DNA of 64,000 nucleotides, from positions 5,656,001-5,720,000 of the forward strand of contig NC_136016.1 in assembly GCF_048128805.1 (NCBI RefSeq), read 5' to 3'. Below, piece by piece: positions 23,768-35,481 of the stretch. Numbering within the stretch: position 1 is the first letter of the stretch; each line of letters begins with the position of its first letter. The position numbers were made by a program, and so were the translations under genes. The notes under the pieces were generated by a model. That model saw only the letters and a program-made list of their open reading frames with translations, did no database searches and was not told the DNA's origin. Origin of the DNA: Centroberyx gerrardi. Taxonomy: Eukaryota > Chordata > Actinopteri > Beryciformes > Berycidae.

Positions 23768-25025
23768 TAGGGCTGCAGCTATCGATTATTTTAGTAATCG
23801 AGTATTCTACCGATTATTCCATCGATTAATCGAGTAATCGGATAAGAAATACTTTTGCTTTATTAAAGAGCAATAGTAAATATACAAAAGAGAAAAGCTG
23901 TCCGCACGAAGCTGTCCATACGACACTGTGATTTACTGAAAACGAGGTGAAATAATTATTATTATTGATATTTATTACTAGGCCTAAATATCATACAAGT
24001 TCATAAGACTGGCTAATGTACATTTATTTACTATGTTGAAGGGTTGCCCTACACCTGCTGACCCTACTCACTGCAATCAAACTAAACTGAATATACCTGC
24101 TGTATTGGACTGGTGCATTTTAGGCTCCAATTGCTACTTACACCACCTGATATTTTGCTTTCTGGGGTATTTTATGCATCACTGTGAGGGGAGTAGGTGT
24201 GTGTGTGTGTGTGTGTGTGTGTGCATGTGTGTGTGACTATCATAATAATAACATGAATGAAGCTCAGGCTTTCACAAATTGACTGCAGCATTTTATTTTC
24301 TGTGGTTATTTTCTTGAGCAAAACTTAGCTAACTTAGGGACATCATAACTAGCCACCATATTGATTTACGTTCTTAACTAGCCATTACATATAGCCATAA
24401 TTAACGTGCATTCTTTACTAGCCTTCATCTCATCCCGTTTTAATATTAAGTGCTGACTCCGCCCACCGGGCCAGTTTCGGCGTACGCCGGTAGCAATTAC
24501 AAGTGGACCCTATCCTACAGTCCCTGCTCTCAGCGGAGGGAAGGAGCTACACTGTGTGGGAAGCGCTGTGACCGTCAGACCTCTCTGGATTAGACAAGCA
24601 AGTAGAGAAAACCGGCATCAGCCGAACCAATTTATTGCCAAATGCTTTGGGATTCAACACATTAACATTGCTTCCCATGGTCAGAAAAAGTCGGCAGATT
24701 TGTCGCTAGTCGCTTTTGAGAAATAAAGTCGCCAGGGGGGTCTGAAAAGTCGCTAAGTCTAGCGACAAAGTCGCCAAGTTGGCAACACTGGATCCGAAAC
24801 TTTGGACACTTTCTGTCGTTTTCTCTGGCCTGTCTCTTCTCTTCGCCCCTCGCTATTTTCTCTCTCTTTCTCCAGCGCGTTGTGCAACAGTAATAATCAT
24901 CCGTGCGAAACACTGAGTGTGTATATAATTATATGGATTAAACGAAGCTTCGATGCAAAGAATTTGCATCGATGATTTTTAGTAATCGAGTTACTCGAGT
25001 TTCTCGAGGAATCGTTTCAGCCCTA
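23768..25025. mobile_element. Complete non-autonomous hAT element with 8-bp duplication
   Basis: Termini TAGGGCTGCAGC and GTTTCAGCCCTA are inverted repeats with the 'AATCGAGT' subterminal pattern of a common fish hAT MITE. The 8-bp target duplication GTATGAAC is perfect (23760-23767 and 25026-25033). It contains a (GT)n microsatellite at 24198-24233 and no transposase. Confidence 0.9.
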
Positions 25026-25043
25026 GTATGAACCCTGTTTCCA

Positions 25044-25775
25044 GCATGCCATATGTTATTAGTACCACTTTTAGCAGACACAGTGTTATCCATATACCCC
25101 CAAAAAACAAGGAATAAATATGTAGCAAAGTGCATTGATTACTCTGCTAAAACATGACATCACTCTCTCTCCCACCCATCAGGCACATAGCCTATGCCCT
25201 ATTAGTGCACCTTGGACAGCAAAGGCTATACAACTGTAGAATTCCACAAAACAACAAATGGCCAATATAACGTATGAGCACATTTATTGCCATTTTAAAA
25301 ACAATCAAGCATACACTCAACAAATTTTACAAAACTCCATGCCTGGTTAATGAGTTTCAATACACAGACACGATTACAAAACTGCCTCTTCAATCTATTG
25401 CAAGTGGTTCTGCTCCCCACATTCTCTCTGCTACTGCAGCACCCACCCACTGCTAACGCACACACACACACTGCTCACTCACAAATTCCAAATATTCAGT
25501 AATGTATTTTTCAATCATGTGTAGTTTATAAACCATGTATGAAGTGGCAATATGTAATAAATTTCCCCGCATTCAAGTTTTTATTTGTCACGTGTAATCA
25601 TTCAGGTACAATCACAGTGAAATGTAATCCCGTCAGTTCTGATGCAGAAGTTTTGAGGATTAGGCTACTTTTAAGATCGACAGGGAGTCTTTTTCAGAGA
25701 TGCGCAGCATAGTGACTAAAGGTTGTTTCACCAAGTTTAGCACTGGGCACTACTAGCAACCCACTCCTACTTGAA
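25044..25775. other. Intergenic DNA, nothing identified
   Basis: AT-rich sequence with a short CA run near 25460. The small open frame 25274-25456 shows no domain and no splice context. Confidence 0.4.
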
Positions 25776-25779
25776 AAAA

Positions 25780-26000
25780 AAAAAGTGCAACTCCCGCATT
25801 TTGTAATAACCACCGCAATATGTAATAATTTATTACAAAATGCAGGGAAATTTATTACATATTGCGTTCAGGCTGTGTATTACAAAATGCGGCAGATTAT
25901 TACAAAATGCTGGTGTTATTACATAATGAAGTGAAAATGTATTACATTTTGTCGAGTTATTACATAATGCGGTGTTATTACATAATGTGTTGTTACACAC
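25780..26000. repeat. Degenerate TTATTACAAAATGCGG repeat cluster
   Basis: At least nine variants of TTATTACA(A/T)AATG(C/T) occur in both orientations at irregular 15-40 bp spacing (e.g. 25842, 25889, 25915, 25956, 25976). A related phrase (TTACAAATGCTGG) opens the window at position 1. No element ends are recognisable. Confidence 0.7.
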
Positions 26001-26401
26001 CCCAATTCACCTGCTTAAGGAAGGATCAACCAACCTGCTTCAACCAGGCTCCAGCCATCCAGGTTGAGGTCAAAGCTCCACCAAGCCTTGTGGTTGAAAC
26101 TGTAAAGGACACCAAGGATCTGTCCGGTCTGACCCTGGAAAAGACACTTTCACCCGTCCAGCTGGTCAAACCTACAGAGCCTCAGAGTTCCAGTGCCAAA
26201 GACAGCCTGTCGACAAAACCAAAGAAGAAGAAGCGTGGCTTCTTTTCTTGGCTATCCCGCATATTCCAGCGGAAGAACAAGAAATCTGCTGACAAAATCG
26301 GCTGCAACAGCAGAGACGCCGCTCATTTGCAGCCCACTTCTGAACTCCTGTCATCTTCCTATCCACTTTACATAATTGAACAACTGAATCATTTTATTTA
26401 A
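26000..26401 (+). CDS. Orphan coding-like terminal exon, unrecognised
   Basis: An open plus-strand frame runs from a possible acceptor near 26010 (CTGCTTAAG|GAAGG) to a TAA at 26399, about 130 codons; AATAAA follows at 26557. The protein is Pro/Ser/Thr-rich, then strongly basic and aromatic: STKPKKKKRGFFSWLSRIFQ followed by RKNKK, which could be a nuclear signal or amphipathic membrane-binding helix. The part of the open frame upstream of 26000 is repeat-derived and is excluded. No upstream exon was found. It may be the last exon of a gene cut up by transposons, a retrotransposed fragment or chance. Confidence 0.3.
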   Translation, partial: PQFTCLRKDQPTCFNQAPAIQVEVKAPPSLVVETVKDTKDLSGLTLEKTLSPVQLVKPTEPQSSSAKDSLSTKPKKKKRGFFSWLSRIFQRKNKKSADKIGCNSRDAAHLQPTSELLSSSYPLYIIEQLNHFI

Positions 26402-26599
26402 ATACATTTATTTGCACACTACTGTTATAGTGTCTTTGGACATTTCTTCAAAACACAGTTATGGGTAACCTGTAGCCTAAAGCAGTGAAAGTGTAATGGA
26501 ATTAGTAAATATACTGTATGTTGACCATTAACACTTTCTATACTTCTATTACTAACAATAAAATCAATATTTATTCTAAATGTGGCTGTTTTTTCTTTT

Positions 26600-27220
26600 G
26601 CTTTTTTTTGCTTTTTGCTTTTAATGTACCACTTGTTTTCTGTAAAAAAACAAAACAAACAAAAACACATGCAACACATTAAATACAGTTTAGCAGAAAG
26701 TCACATACATCCATCTAGTAATTGATGTTAGGAGAGGAGACCCTAGACCAGCTGTTTGGTGACATTTCTGTAACAATATAGCATACACAAAAAATATGGA
26801 ACTTCAACACACAGTGACAGTTAATTGAACATACAAGAGCTTTATTGAATGTAATATACAGTATGTTGAGATGAAATATCAATTATGTCAATTTTATAAT
26901 TTAAAAATTTAAAATAAAAACCTTCATAATCCCTTTATAAAACAATATAGGTTCTAAATACTCCTTAACTACAGGGAACAAGCACCGATAACATTTATTT
27001 TGTCCCCCCTACTTACGTTATTGTACCCTTATTATTTTTTAAATATGCAGTAATTACAAAAATAGTTACACCATAACTACCTTATAAATCTCTCATAATT
27101 ACAAAATTGTTACCACTTAATTCCGGGACGTCTTGTTTTGTTACCCTGTAACTACAGCATTGTTATTTTATTAGTACCAAACAAACTTGTTACACTGTAA
27201 TTAGCGGTCTTTCAGCATAG
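26600..27220. other. AT-rich DNA with dispersed GTTACxxTAATTAC phrases
   Basis: No gene. The stretch 27000-27200 has several TGTAATTAC/GTTACACTGTAA-like phrases reminiscent of the 25780-26000 cluster. Confidence 0.35.
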
Positions 27221-27224
27221 CATT

Positions 27225-27875
27225 TGTGGACCAAGATAAACAATGTTTAAATGAACACAATCAGATTAACAGTATGGCCACTATTAACCAATGAACTTGA
27301 AAATGGCCATGGCTTAACACAAAAATGGCCATAACTCCACAGATCTTGGTCCAATTATCACAAAACTTGGTAGATGCAGGAGAGTGGCCAATAGAGGGTG
27401 CAACAAATGGCAGAAAGACAAATTTGATCACAACTGAAAACATGATTGTTTATTCATCACTTAACTTGCTAAATATGTGTCATAAATCTGTTGAACAATG
27501 TGTGTAAAACTGTAAAATCAACCAATAGCGGGCGCCACAAATGCCAGAAAAGTGCGAGGGCCTGGCATAAATTTTTGCAGATTCCTGTGAGATGGTAAGT
27601 GACACAGACATAACATTTTTCCCAACAATGCGAAGTTGTGTGCAAATGTTGCACAACAAATATTACCCCAAGTGGCCTGATAGGGGCGCTAAAATTAATA
27701 GTCAAAATGTCCAACCAAGGCTGTAACTCCTACACCTTGATTTACATGAAACTTGGTACACATATCCATCTATCTTTGCACTACACATTTTCCTCAGAAC
27801 CACTAACAACTCTTTTCCATATCATTACCAGTCGGTAAAGGCCCTTTCATTGCCGCTTGCGGCTATATTTATTAT
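27225..27875. repeat. Dispersed teleost repeat ending GCCGCTTGCGGC
   Basis: Contains AAAATGGCCATAACTCC, TCACAAAACTTGGTAGATG and GAAACTTGGTACACATATCC, and ends with the small hairpin GCCGCTTGCGGC (27854-27865). I recognise it as a common fish interspersed repeat but cannot name the family. It has no coding capacity. Confidence 0.5.
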
Positions 27876-28155
27876 AGAATTTTCTGTATTACCCCATGAA
27901 GCCAAGGTATGGCAACCACCTTTGTGAGACCGGTTATCTGGGATCACCAATGTTAGTTTTTATGAAGCCAGCTAACGCAAAGATAGCCTGACTATGTTGA
28001 ACTCGCTTTGTGGGATAAGCCCCTGTACTGAACCGCAAAGAATATTTATTTATATCAAAGCAAACCACAGTGATCAAGGCAATTCAAATCTTATCTATTT
28101 TCTATGGGTTTCTGTGCATCATGGTATGGTTGAATGGTTTTAGCTCAGGAGTATT

Positions 28156-28462
28156 TTAATCCCATACAAATTTATATTTGACATCTTTCATTTTGTCTTT
28201 GTAAACAGCATCAAAGTATTCTGCTTCTGCCACTGTTAATTGGTTTTTCCAGTCTCCAGCGATACCTGAAAAATAACATACAATAAATGGAACCATAATG
28301 TAGTTAAAAAAACAGTATGTCTAAAATTGCTTCCTTGATTTGAATATGGTTTTGCTCATTAGAATGTAGGTCATTTGCTACAGTAGTATAAGGTACTGTA
28401 TGTGTAGTGTGTGTATGTATGTATGTATATAATATATATATACATAGTATACAGCAGTATGT

Positions 28463-28503
<41 letters not shown>

Positions 28504-30182
28504 CACACTGAACAAAAATATAAACGCAACACTTTTGTTTTTGCTCCCATTTTTCATGAGTTGAAATAAAAGATCTAAGACTTTTTTCTATGCACATAAA
28601 AGGCTTATTTCTCTCAAATTTTGTTCACAAATTTGTTTAAATCCGTGTTAGTGAGCACTTCTCCTTTGCCAAGATAATCCATCCACCTGACAGGTGTGGC
28701 ATATCAAGATGCTGATTAAACAGCATGATTATTGCACAGGTGTGCCTTGGGCTGGTCACAATAAAAGGCCACTCTAAAATGTGCAGTTTTATCACACAAC
28801 ACAATGCCACAGATGTCGTAAGTTTTGAGGGAGCGTGCAATTGGCATGCTGACTGCAGGAATGTCCACCAGAGCTGTTGCCTGTGAATTGAATGTTCATT
28901 TCACTACCATAAGCCGTCTCCAATGTCGTTTCCGAGAATTTAGCAGTACATCCAACCGGCCTCACAACCGCAGACCACGTGTAACCACGCCAGCCCAGGA
29001 CCTCCACATCCGGCTTCTTCACCTGCGAGATCGTCTGAGACCAGCCACCCGGACAGCTGATGCAACAGTTGGTTTGCAAAACCAAAGAATTTCTGCACAA
29101 ACTGTCAGAAACCGTCTCAGGGAAGCTCATCTGTGTGCTCGTCGTCCTCACCAGGGTCTTGACCTGACTGCAGTTCGTCGTCGTAACTGACTTGAGTGGG
29201 CAAATGCTCACCTTCGATGGCGTCTGGCACTTTGGAGAAGTGTTCTCTTCACAGATGAATCCCGGTTTTCACTGTACCGGGCAGATGGCAGACAGTGTGT
29301 ATGGCGTTGTGTGGGCGAGCGGTTTGCTGATGTCAACGTTGTGAACAGAGTGCCCCATGGTGGCGGTGGGGTTATGGTATGGGCAGGCATAGGCTACGGA
29401 CAATGAACACAGGTGCATTTTATTGATGGCAATTTGTATGCACAGAGATACCGTGACGAGATCCTGAGGCCCATTGTCGTTCCATTCATCCACCGCCATC
29501 ACCTCATGTTGCAGCATGATAATGCACAGCCCCGTGTTGCAAGGATCTGTACACAATTCCTGGAAGCTGAAAACATCCCAGTTCTTGCATGGCCTGCATA
29601 CTCACCAGACATGTCACCCATTGAGCATGTTTGGGACGCTCTGGATCGGCGTGTACGACAGCGTGTTCCGATTCCTGCCAATATCCAGCAACTTCACACA
29701 GCCATTGAAGAGGAGTGGACCAACATTCCACAGGCCACAATCAACAACCTGATCAACTCTATGTGAAGGAGATGTGTCTCACTGCATGAGGCAAATGGTG
29801 GTCACACCAGATACTGACTGGTTTTCAAAAAATGCATATCTGTAGCTCTAGTCATGTGAGATCCATAGTTCAGTGCGTAATAAATGTCTTTTTTCAAGAT
29901 AAAACTGCACATTTTAGAGTGGCCTTTTATTGTGACCAGCCCAAGGCACACCTGTGCAATAATCATGCTGTTTAATCAGCATCTTGATATGCCACACCTG
30001 TCAGGTGGATGGATTATCTTGGCAAATGAGAAGTGCTCACTAACACGGATTTAAACAAATTTGTGAACAAAATTTGAGAGAAATAAGCCTTTTATGTACA
30101 TAGAAAAAGTCTTAGATCTTTTATTTCAACTCATGAAAAATGGGAGCAAAAACAAAAGTGTTGCGTTTATATTTTTGTTCAG

Positions 30183-30214
<32 letters not shown>

Positions 30215-33200
30215 ACACACACACACACACACACAGTATATACGACAGTATGGTATAGGTAATGATTCCCAGGTAATTTCAAGTCCTAGTTAGTGTATTG
30301 GGCTGAAACATAAGATCACAGCTCATCACGGCTGTAGACCACAGCCAATAACAAAGGAACCACAAATATATATGTAATACTGAGGCACACCTTTCCTGAG
30401 AAACTCCGACTTGCTCTGGTCCATGAATTCATTAGAGGCCATAGAGTAGTTTGACATCTTGTTCTGCTTCATGTTCTTGAACACACTTCGGTTCGCTATC
30501 TTCTCTACTGTCTCAGAGTTCAGAGGTTTCTCCAGGAACTGGGCCATTCTGGCCACAGAGTCCTTCAGGTCCTGTAACAGAGCAACACAGCACATCTCAG
30601 CTTCTTAGAATAGCACTGGTATTAAGGTTGTGTATTCTTGTAAAGTCAGAATTGTTTGGAAAATGTTTGGAAGGAAAAGGGTTGGGGTTTCCATCTTTTC
30701 CAAAAAGTCAAAGGCAGCTTTAAGGAATATAGTTGAAAACCTCACCATAATCATTTCTTCATAGGAGATGTACATTGTGTGCTCTTTGTCTGGAGCATTC
30801 AGCCAGCCTTTTACATGATCAAACCATGAGCCAAACATAACTGGAGGGGAAAAAAACACAAGCATTCCATTATAATGAGTGAATGAGGAACTTTTTTTCT
30901 CATCAACAATTACTTTCATAGCAGTAAACAGTGTGGCCTTTGAACATTGCCAAAGCTAGATCTTGATTGCAGCTCTGTGACCCCAGCTGTCTGTAAAATA
31001 CAATACAATTGAAGATTACTGAATAAGAACTGTACTTTTTCCATCAAGGAACTTGTGTAGGAACTCGTTCTGTGTGCCTGGGTTGACCAGGTAGGAGGCC
31101 ATCCCATAGTAGTGAAAGGAAGACGTAAACACATCTCTGGGGTTCCTCATGACATAAATGACCTGAAATGGAGAAATCACATCCATTAATCATTAACCCT
31201 CCTATTATGTTAAAATTAACAGACATCTTTAATGTTTGGGGTCAAATTGACCCCAGCAATTTAAACCTACAATAATAGAAAGTGTTAACCAAGTTTACAC
31301 TTCAGAACATCAGCAAGTAACACATAGCAGTTGGTCAATAATGAAAAAAACACCAATAAAAAGTTAATTAGTCACCAAAATAGTCTTTCAAAGAGCTGTG
31401 ACAGGACCTCATTGGCAGAAATTCTTCAGGTGAGATAAAACACTATAAAAACTCAATAAAACTGCACGTCTTATGTTAGGGCCCTAAAGCATGGGAATGT
31501 TTTTTAAAGATCAAAATTGCATGGGAAAGTTCCCTCAGTTATCAGTCAGAAAGAGAAAGAAAATATGTGTAAAACATTTATATTTTCTCTGGTTTTATAA
31601 GGCTATTGTGTTTGGGGTCAAAATGACCCCAAAGTGTGTGCAGGACCTTGAAAACGTATCATCATGTTACACTTTATAGTCCATAGAAATGATCCAACCG
31701 CACACTGTGAGACTTTGTTGACAATATAGTCACATATTTATTTTTCTTATAGCATTTGCAAAACTAGTTTTATAAAAGGAGCGAACAACGTGTTTCGCTT
31801 GTTGCTTCCTCAGGTTCGCGGTTGGATCATTTCCTTGATGATGAATTATCTTGTATGCGACCAACCAGCACCTGATTATAAGTGGCTGTGCACGGACGTC
31901 TTGACTATACTTTCCAATGTTACACTTTATGTTTACCAGTTTTCCCCATGAAATTAGGAAAAGTCATTGAGTATCAAGCTGAAAAAATAATGTTAATTAT
32001 GTTTTTAGAGACATTATGTGTTGAATGGGGTCAAATTGACCCCAAACATAATAGGAGGGTTAAGCCATGCAATTGCTGAGGAAAAGAGGACTCAGCTTTG
32101 GTTCGGAGTGTCTAAGAGTATAGCTTCTTTAAGTGCATACGTATGGGTCACATATTATGCACTTATTTATCTTCTTTACTGCCACTGTCCTGGCATTAAT
32201 TGTGCATCACACAAAATGTACACCAGCTTATACCTTTGGCTTGGTTTTGAAGAAGGACGGTGGCATCATGCTATAGTGGTAGTGTGTGGCGAACATGCGT
32301 GGAGACGGCCTCTGCTCCAGTTTAAGAATGCTGGCCCGGGACGACTCCAGCCAGGGGACCCGGTCCCAGTTGGGAGCAGTCTCAACTGAGGCTGGATCTC
32401 CTCCACTCTGGATCAGAGGAACAATCTCCTGCATCCATGTCGTACCTGAAAGCAGGACACAAGAGCTCAGATTTGAAACTTGCGTTGGAATCTGTCAATC
32501 TGTACAATCCAGTATATTGTAAAATCATAATGCCTGTAGGTATAAAAACTAACCTCTGCATTGCAAAGAACATATTTCTGAGATTAACCTGCTCAACTCC
32601 TGGAAGAATTTTGACATACTGGCTACACGTAGAGACATGCTCTGTCATGATTTGACATGTTGCATTCAGTGGTATTTGTCTCAAGCTATAAGCCTTGTAT
32701 TTTAATAATTCGAGAAAAGTCTGTATAACAATAGAATAGAATAGATGTTTATTGTCCTCAGAGAGGAAATTTGTTTCCACAGCCAGTACAGGTGAAATAC
32801 ATACATACACTGAAACACCAACACAAAAAAAAGGGAAAAAAAAACATACATTTACGGCATAACATTCAACACAACAGGCATACAGTTAGAGGTAGATGGA
32901 GGTGAGTCAGGAGTCTGAATGTTTATTAAGGTATGTAATGGCAAGGGGCACAAAGCTTTTCCCAAAGTGTGCCCTATTGCATCTCGCTGTCCTGTACTTG
33001 CAGCCAGACAGGAGCAGGACAGTAGTGGATGGACTGGATCTGAGATGATTGTGGTGGCTTTGCGTATAACTGCTTTTGTGTGTAGATCTGTGATGTTGGG
33101 TGTCGGTAGGACAATTATTTTTGAGGCTGTGGCTGTGTTTGAGTCAGTTTGTTGTCCAGGGTGATGCCGAAGTGTTCCATCTCTTCAAAGGTCTCCCCAT

Positions 33201-35439
33201 TGATGTTTATTGGGGCGGGTGGTGGGGTGGTAGGCCTGACTGTTGACAGGGGGCTGATGGAAAATTCCTTGGTTTTTACAATGTTGAGTTTGAGGAAGTT
33301 GTCCTTACACCATATTGTGAAGTGAGTAATTATGTCCTGGTAAGCAGTCACTGAGTCATTGTCATGCAGGAGTGCGAGGATGGCAGTGTCATCATGGCAG
33401 TGTGAGTATTTGAAATAGGTGGTTGTGGTGGGGAATGGGCTCTGCAGTTGTTGGTGTAGAGGGTGTAGAGGAATGGGCTTAAAGCACAGGCCTGCGGGGC
33501 TCCAGTGATGGTGATGATTGTTGTTGACATGGTGACATGGTGTTCATGACTGATAAACTGTGGTCGATTGGTGAGGAAGCCCTGAATCCAGAGGATTAGT
33601 TCAGGCTGTACATTCAGGTTATGGAGATTAGTGATCATCTGATGCCATTGGATTGTATTGAAGGCTGAACTAAAGTTTATGAAAAGTGTGCTTGCATAGT
33701 GTCCTACTAATTCCTACTAATGCCTTCAGTACTTCAATATTGTGGTATATAGATCATATAATTGTTGTATGGTAAATTGGCGTACTTATGCCTATTGGAC
33801 CTCTGTGAACACGGTCCTGTTCAGGTGTTGTAAGCGTGCATGCGCATTGATCTTCTATGCAAGTTATGGCCGAGTAAAGTGAATGAACGAACTGCAAACT
33901 GCAGGGCATCCAGGTGTGGGCTGACCACTGGGAGGATGGATTTTAAGACAGCCTTTCAAGGCTCTTCAGGACAATGGGGTTAATGCTGTAGGTCTGAAGT
34001 GGTTCAACTCGGATAATCGGGGCTTCTTGGGCACAGGGACCATGGTGGAGGTTTTCCATAATGTGGGCACAGTTGTGGAGTGGATGGATTTTATGAACAG
34101 AGGGTGGAAGGCCAGGCTAAGCTCTGTTGCACAGGCCTTCAGGACGTACCCTGGGACGTTGTTGCCTGGTGCCTTGTTCGGCTTGCATCTGCTCAACTGA
34201 AGCCGAATGTTGTGTTCTGACAAAATGGGCACATCAGGGGGTGGTGGCATGGGAAGAGATTGCAGTAAGGTGTAACATTCAGCTAAGAAGTCTGGTAGCA
34301 AGTTTACTAGTTGAACAATTTTACTTGCTCGCTTCATCGATTCTGCATTACAAGATTTTTTTTCAGGTATGGGAGGGGGAGAGCGCTGCTGTTAAACAGT
34401 GAGGGAGGAGACAAGCTAGTTTTTTAAAAAAATGAAAAGCTACTGGTCGGTCCGAGTTTTGACAACAAGCTTTAGAAAAGAGGTGAAAACAACAACACAG
34501 CTGGCCCGCATGTGTGGCTATTTGTTTATATCATTACGTCTCACGGAAATCTCCACATAGCACATTAATTTCAGGGTTGGTTATAGGGTCTGAAATCACT
34601 TAGTGCAGGTTTAACCAAATTTGGTTTATTCAATGTATACAAACACTGTACAACTCACCAATGGCCACAGTCACCACTAATGGACTAACATCACAAAGTT
34701 TCACACTTTCACACAGTTTTCATCACTATTGAGGGGAAAACATTCAAATATGAATCACCAGAGGAGACCTTGCAGGACCTGAGAGTCAAACTTCCTAATG
34801 TGTTTTGACTGGGACGATTTCCCATCTTCCAAACGATAATTCTCATTCTGTCTGGACAGAATTTTCTCCCTTTTTTTTTGTGTCTAACTTCTGGCTTCAC
34901 TTGTTATTGCCCTCCACCCAAGCAGGCCATAATAGAATGGTACGGTTTGAGAATAAGTTGTCTGTTTACATCTTTTTTGTCTTGTGGCCTAATTCATGGT
35001 GTACCGATGTAAACAAGTTTGTCCGGCCACTAAAATGGGAAATATAAGTTGATCTTGTATCACATTTTGGAAGAATATGTTGAGAGTAATACAGATCAGG
35101 TTTAGGTTGTTATATCTTTCTTTCTTTGTTCATTAACGGTCTGGGTGATGTAGTATATCTGCGCCTACACCCTAGTATTGCGGACAGGAGATGGTCACTA
35201 CTCCATCTCAGGATTGTTTTCATGTTATGTTTATGCCATCTGGCATAATGCTTGTCTTGTCTTCTGTCTTCTCTGTTGTTCACTTTCCCCTTCCCCCCTT
35301 TCCCTCTCCCCCATTACAGTGTACCTTAATATTACTTATTTATCAGCACATGTTGGAATCTAGCTGCCCTGGGAGAACATACTCAGTCACACACGTGCAC
35401 TCACTCACACACACTCACTTATACATACACACACACACA

Positions 35440-35481
<42 letters not shown>

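Larger units (their letters stand above)
18920..25037 (+). mobile_element. 6.1-kb hAT-like transposon with nested insertions
   Basis: The ends are CAGGGTTTGCAC and GTATGAACCCTG (inverse CAGGGTTCATAC), flanked by the 6-bp direct repeat TTTCCA (18914-18919 and 25038-25043). Inside are a zinc-finger exon (19160-19354) and a broken transposase (20520-21630). Later arrivals sit within it: a THAP-bearing TTAA element (19801-20261), a Penelope fragment (about 21770-22860) itself split by a TTAA MITE (22029-22639), and a complete hAT MITE (23768-25025) only 12 bp from its right end. The 6-bp duplication and the C-terminal motif point to the hAT superfamily; the exact family is not assigned. Confidence 0.7.

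Noticed and set aside
25780..26000. CRISPR-like array
   Set aside because: Units are degenerate, occur in both orientations and are unevenly spaced, and the genome is vertebrate.
29474..29752. Second plus-strand ORF in the Tc1 element
   Set aside because: Out-of-frame shadow of the transposase, which carries the DDE residues in the other frame.
30605..30919. Extended exon reading [12 protein letters not shown] after the copy B exon at 30746
   Set aside because: The GT donor, exon length and phase are the same as in copy A, so the extension is intron read-through.
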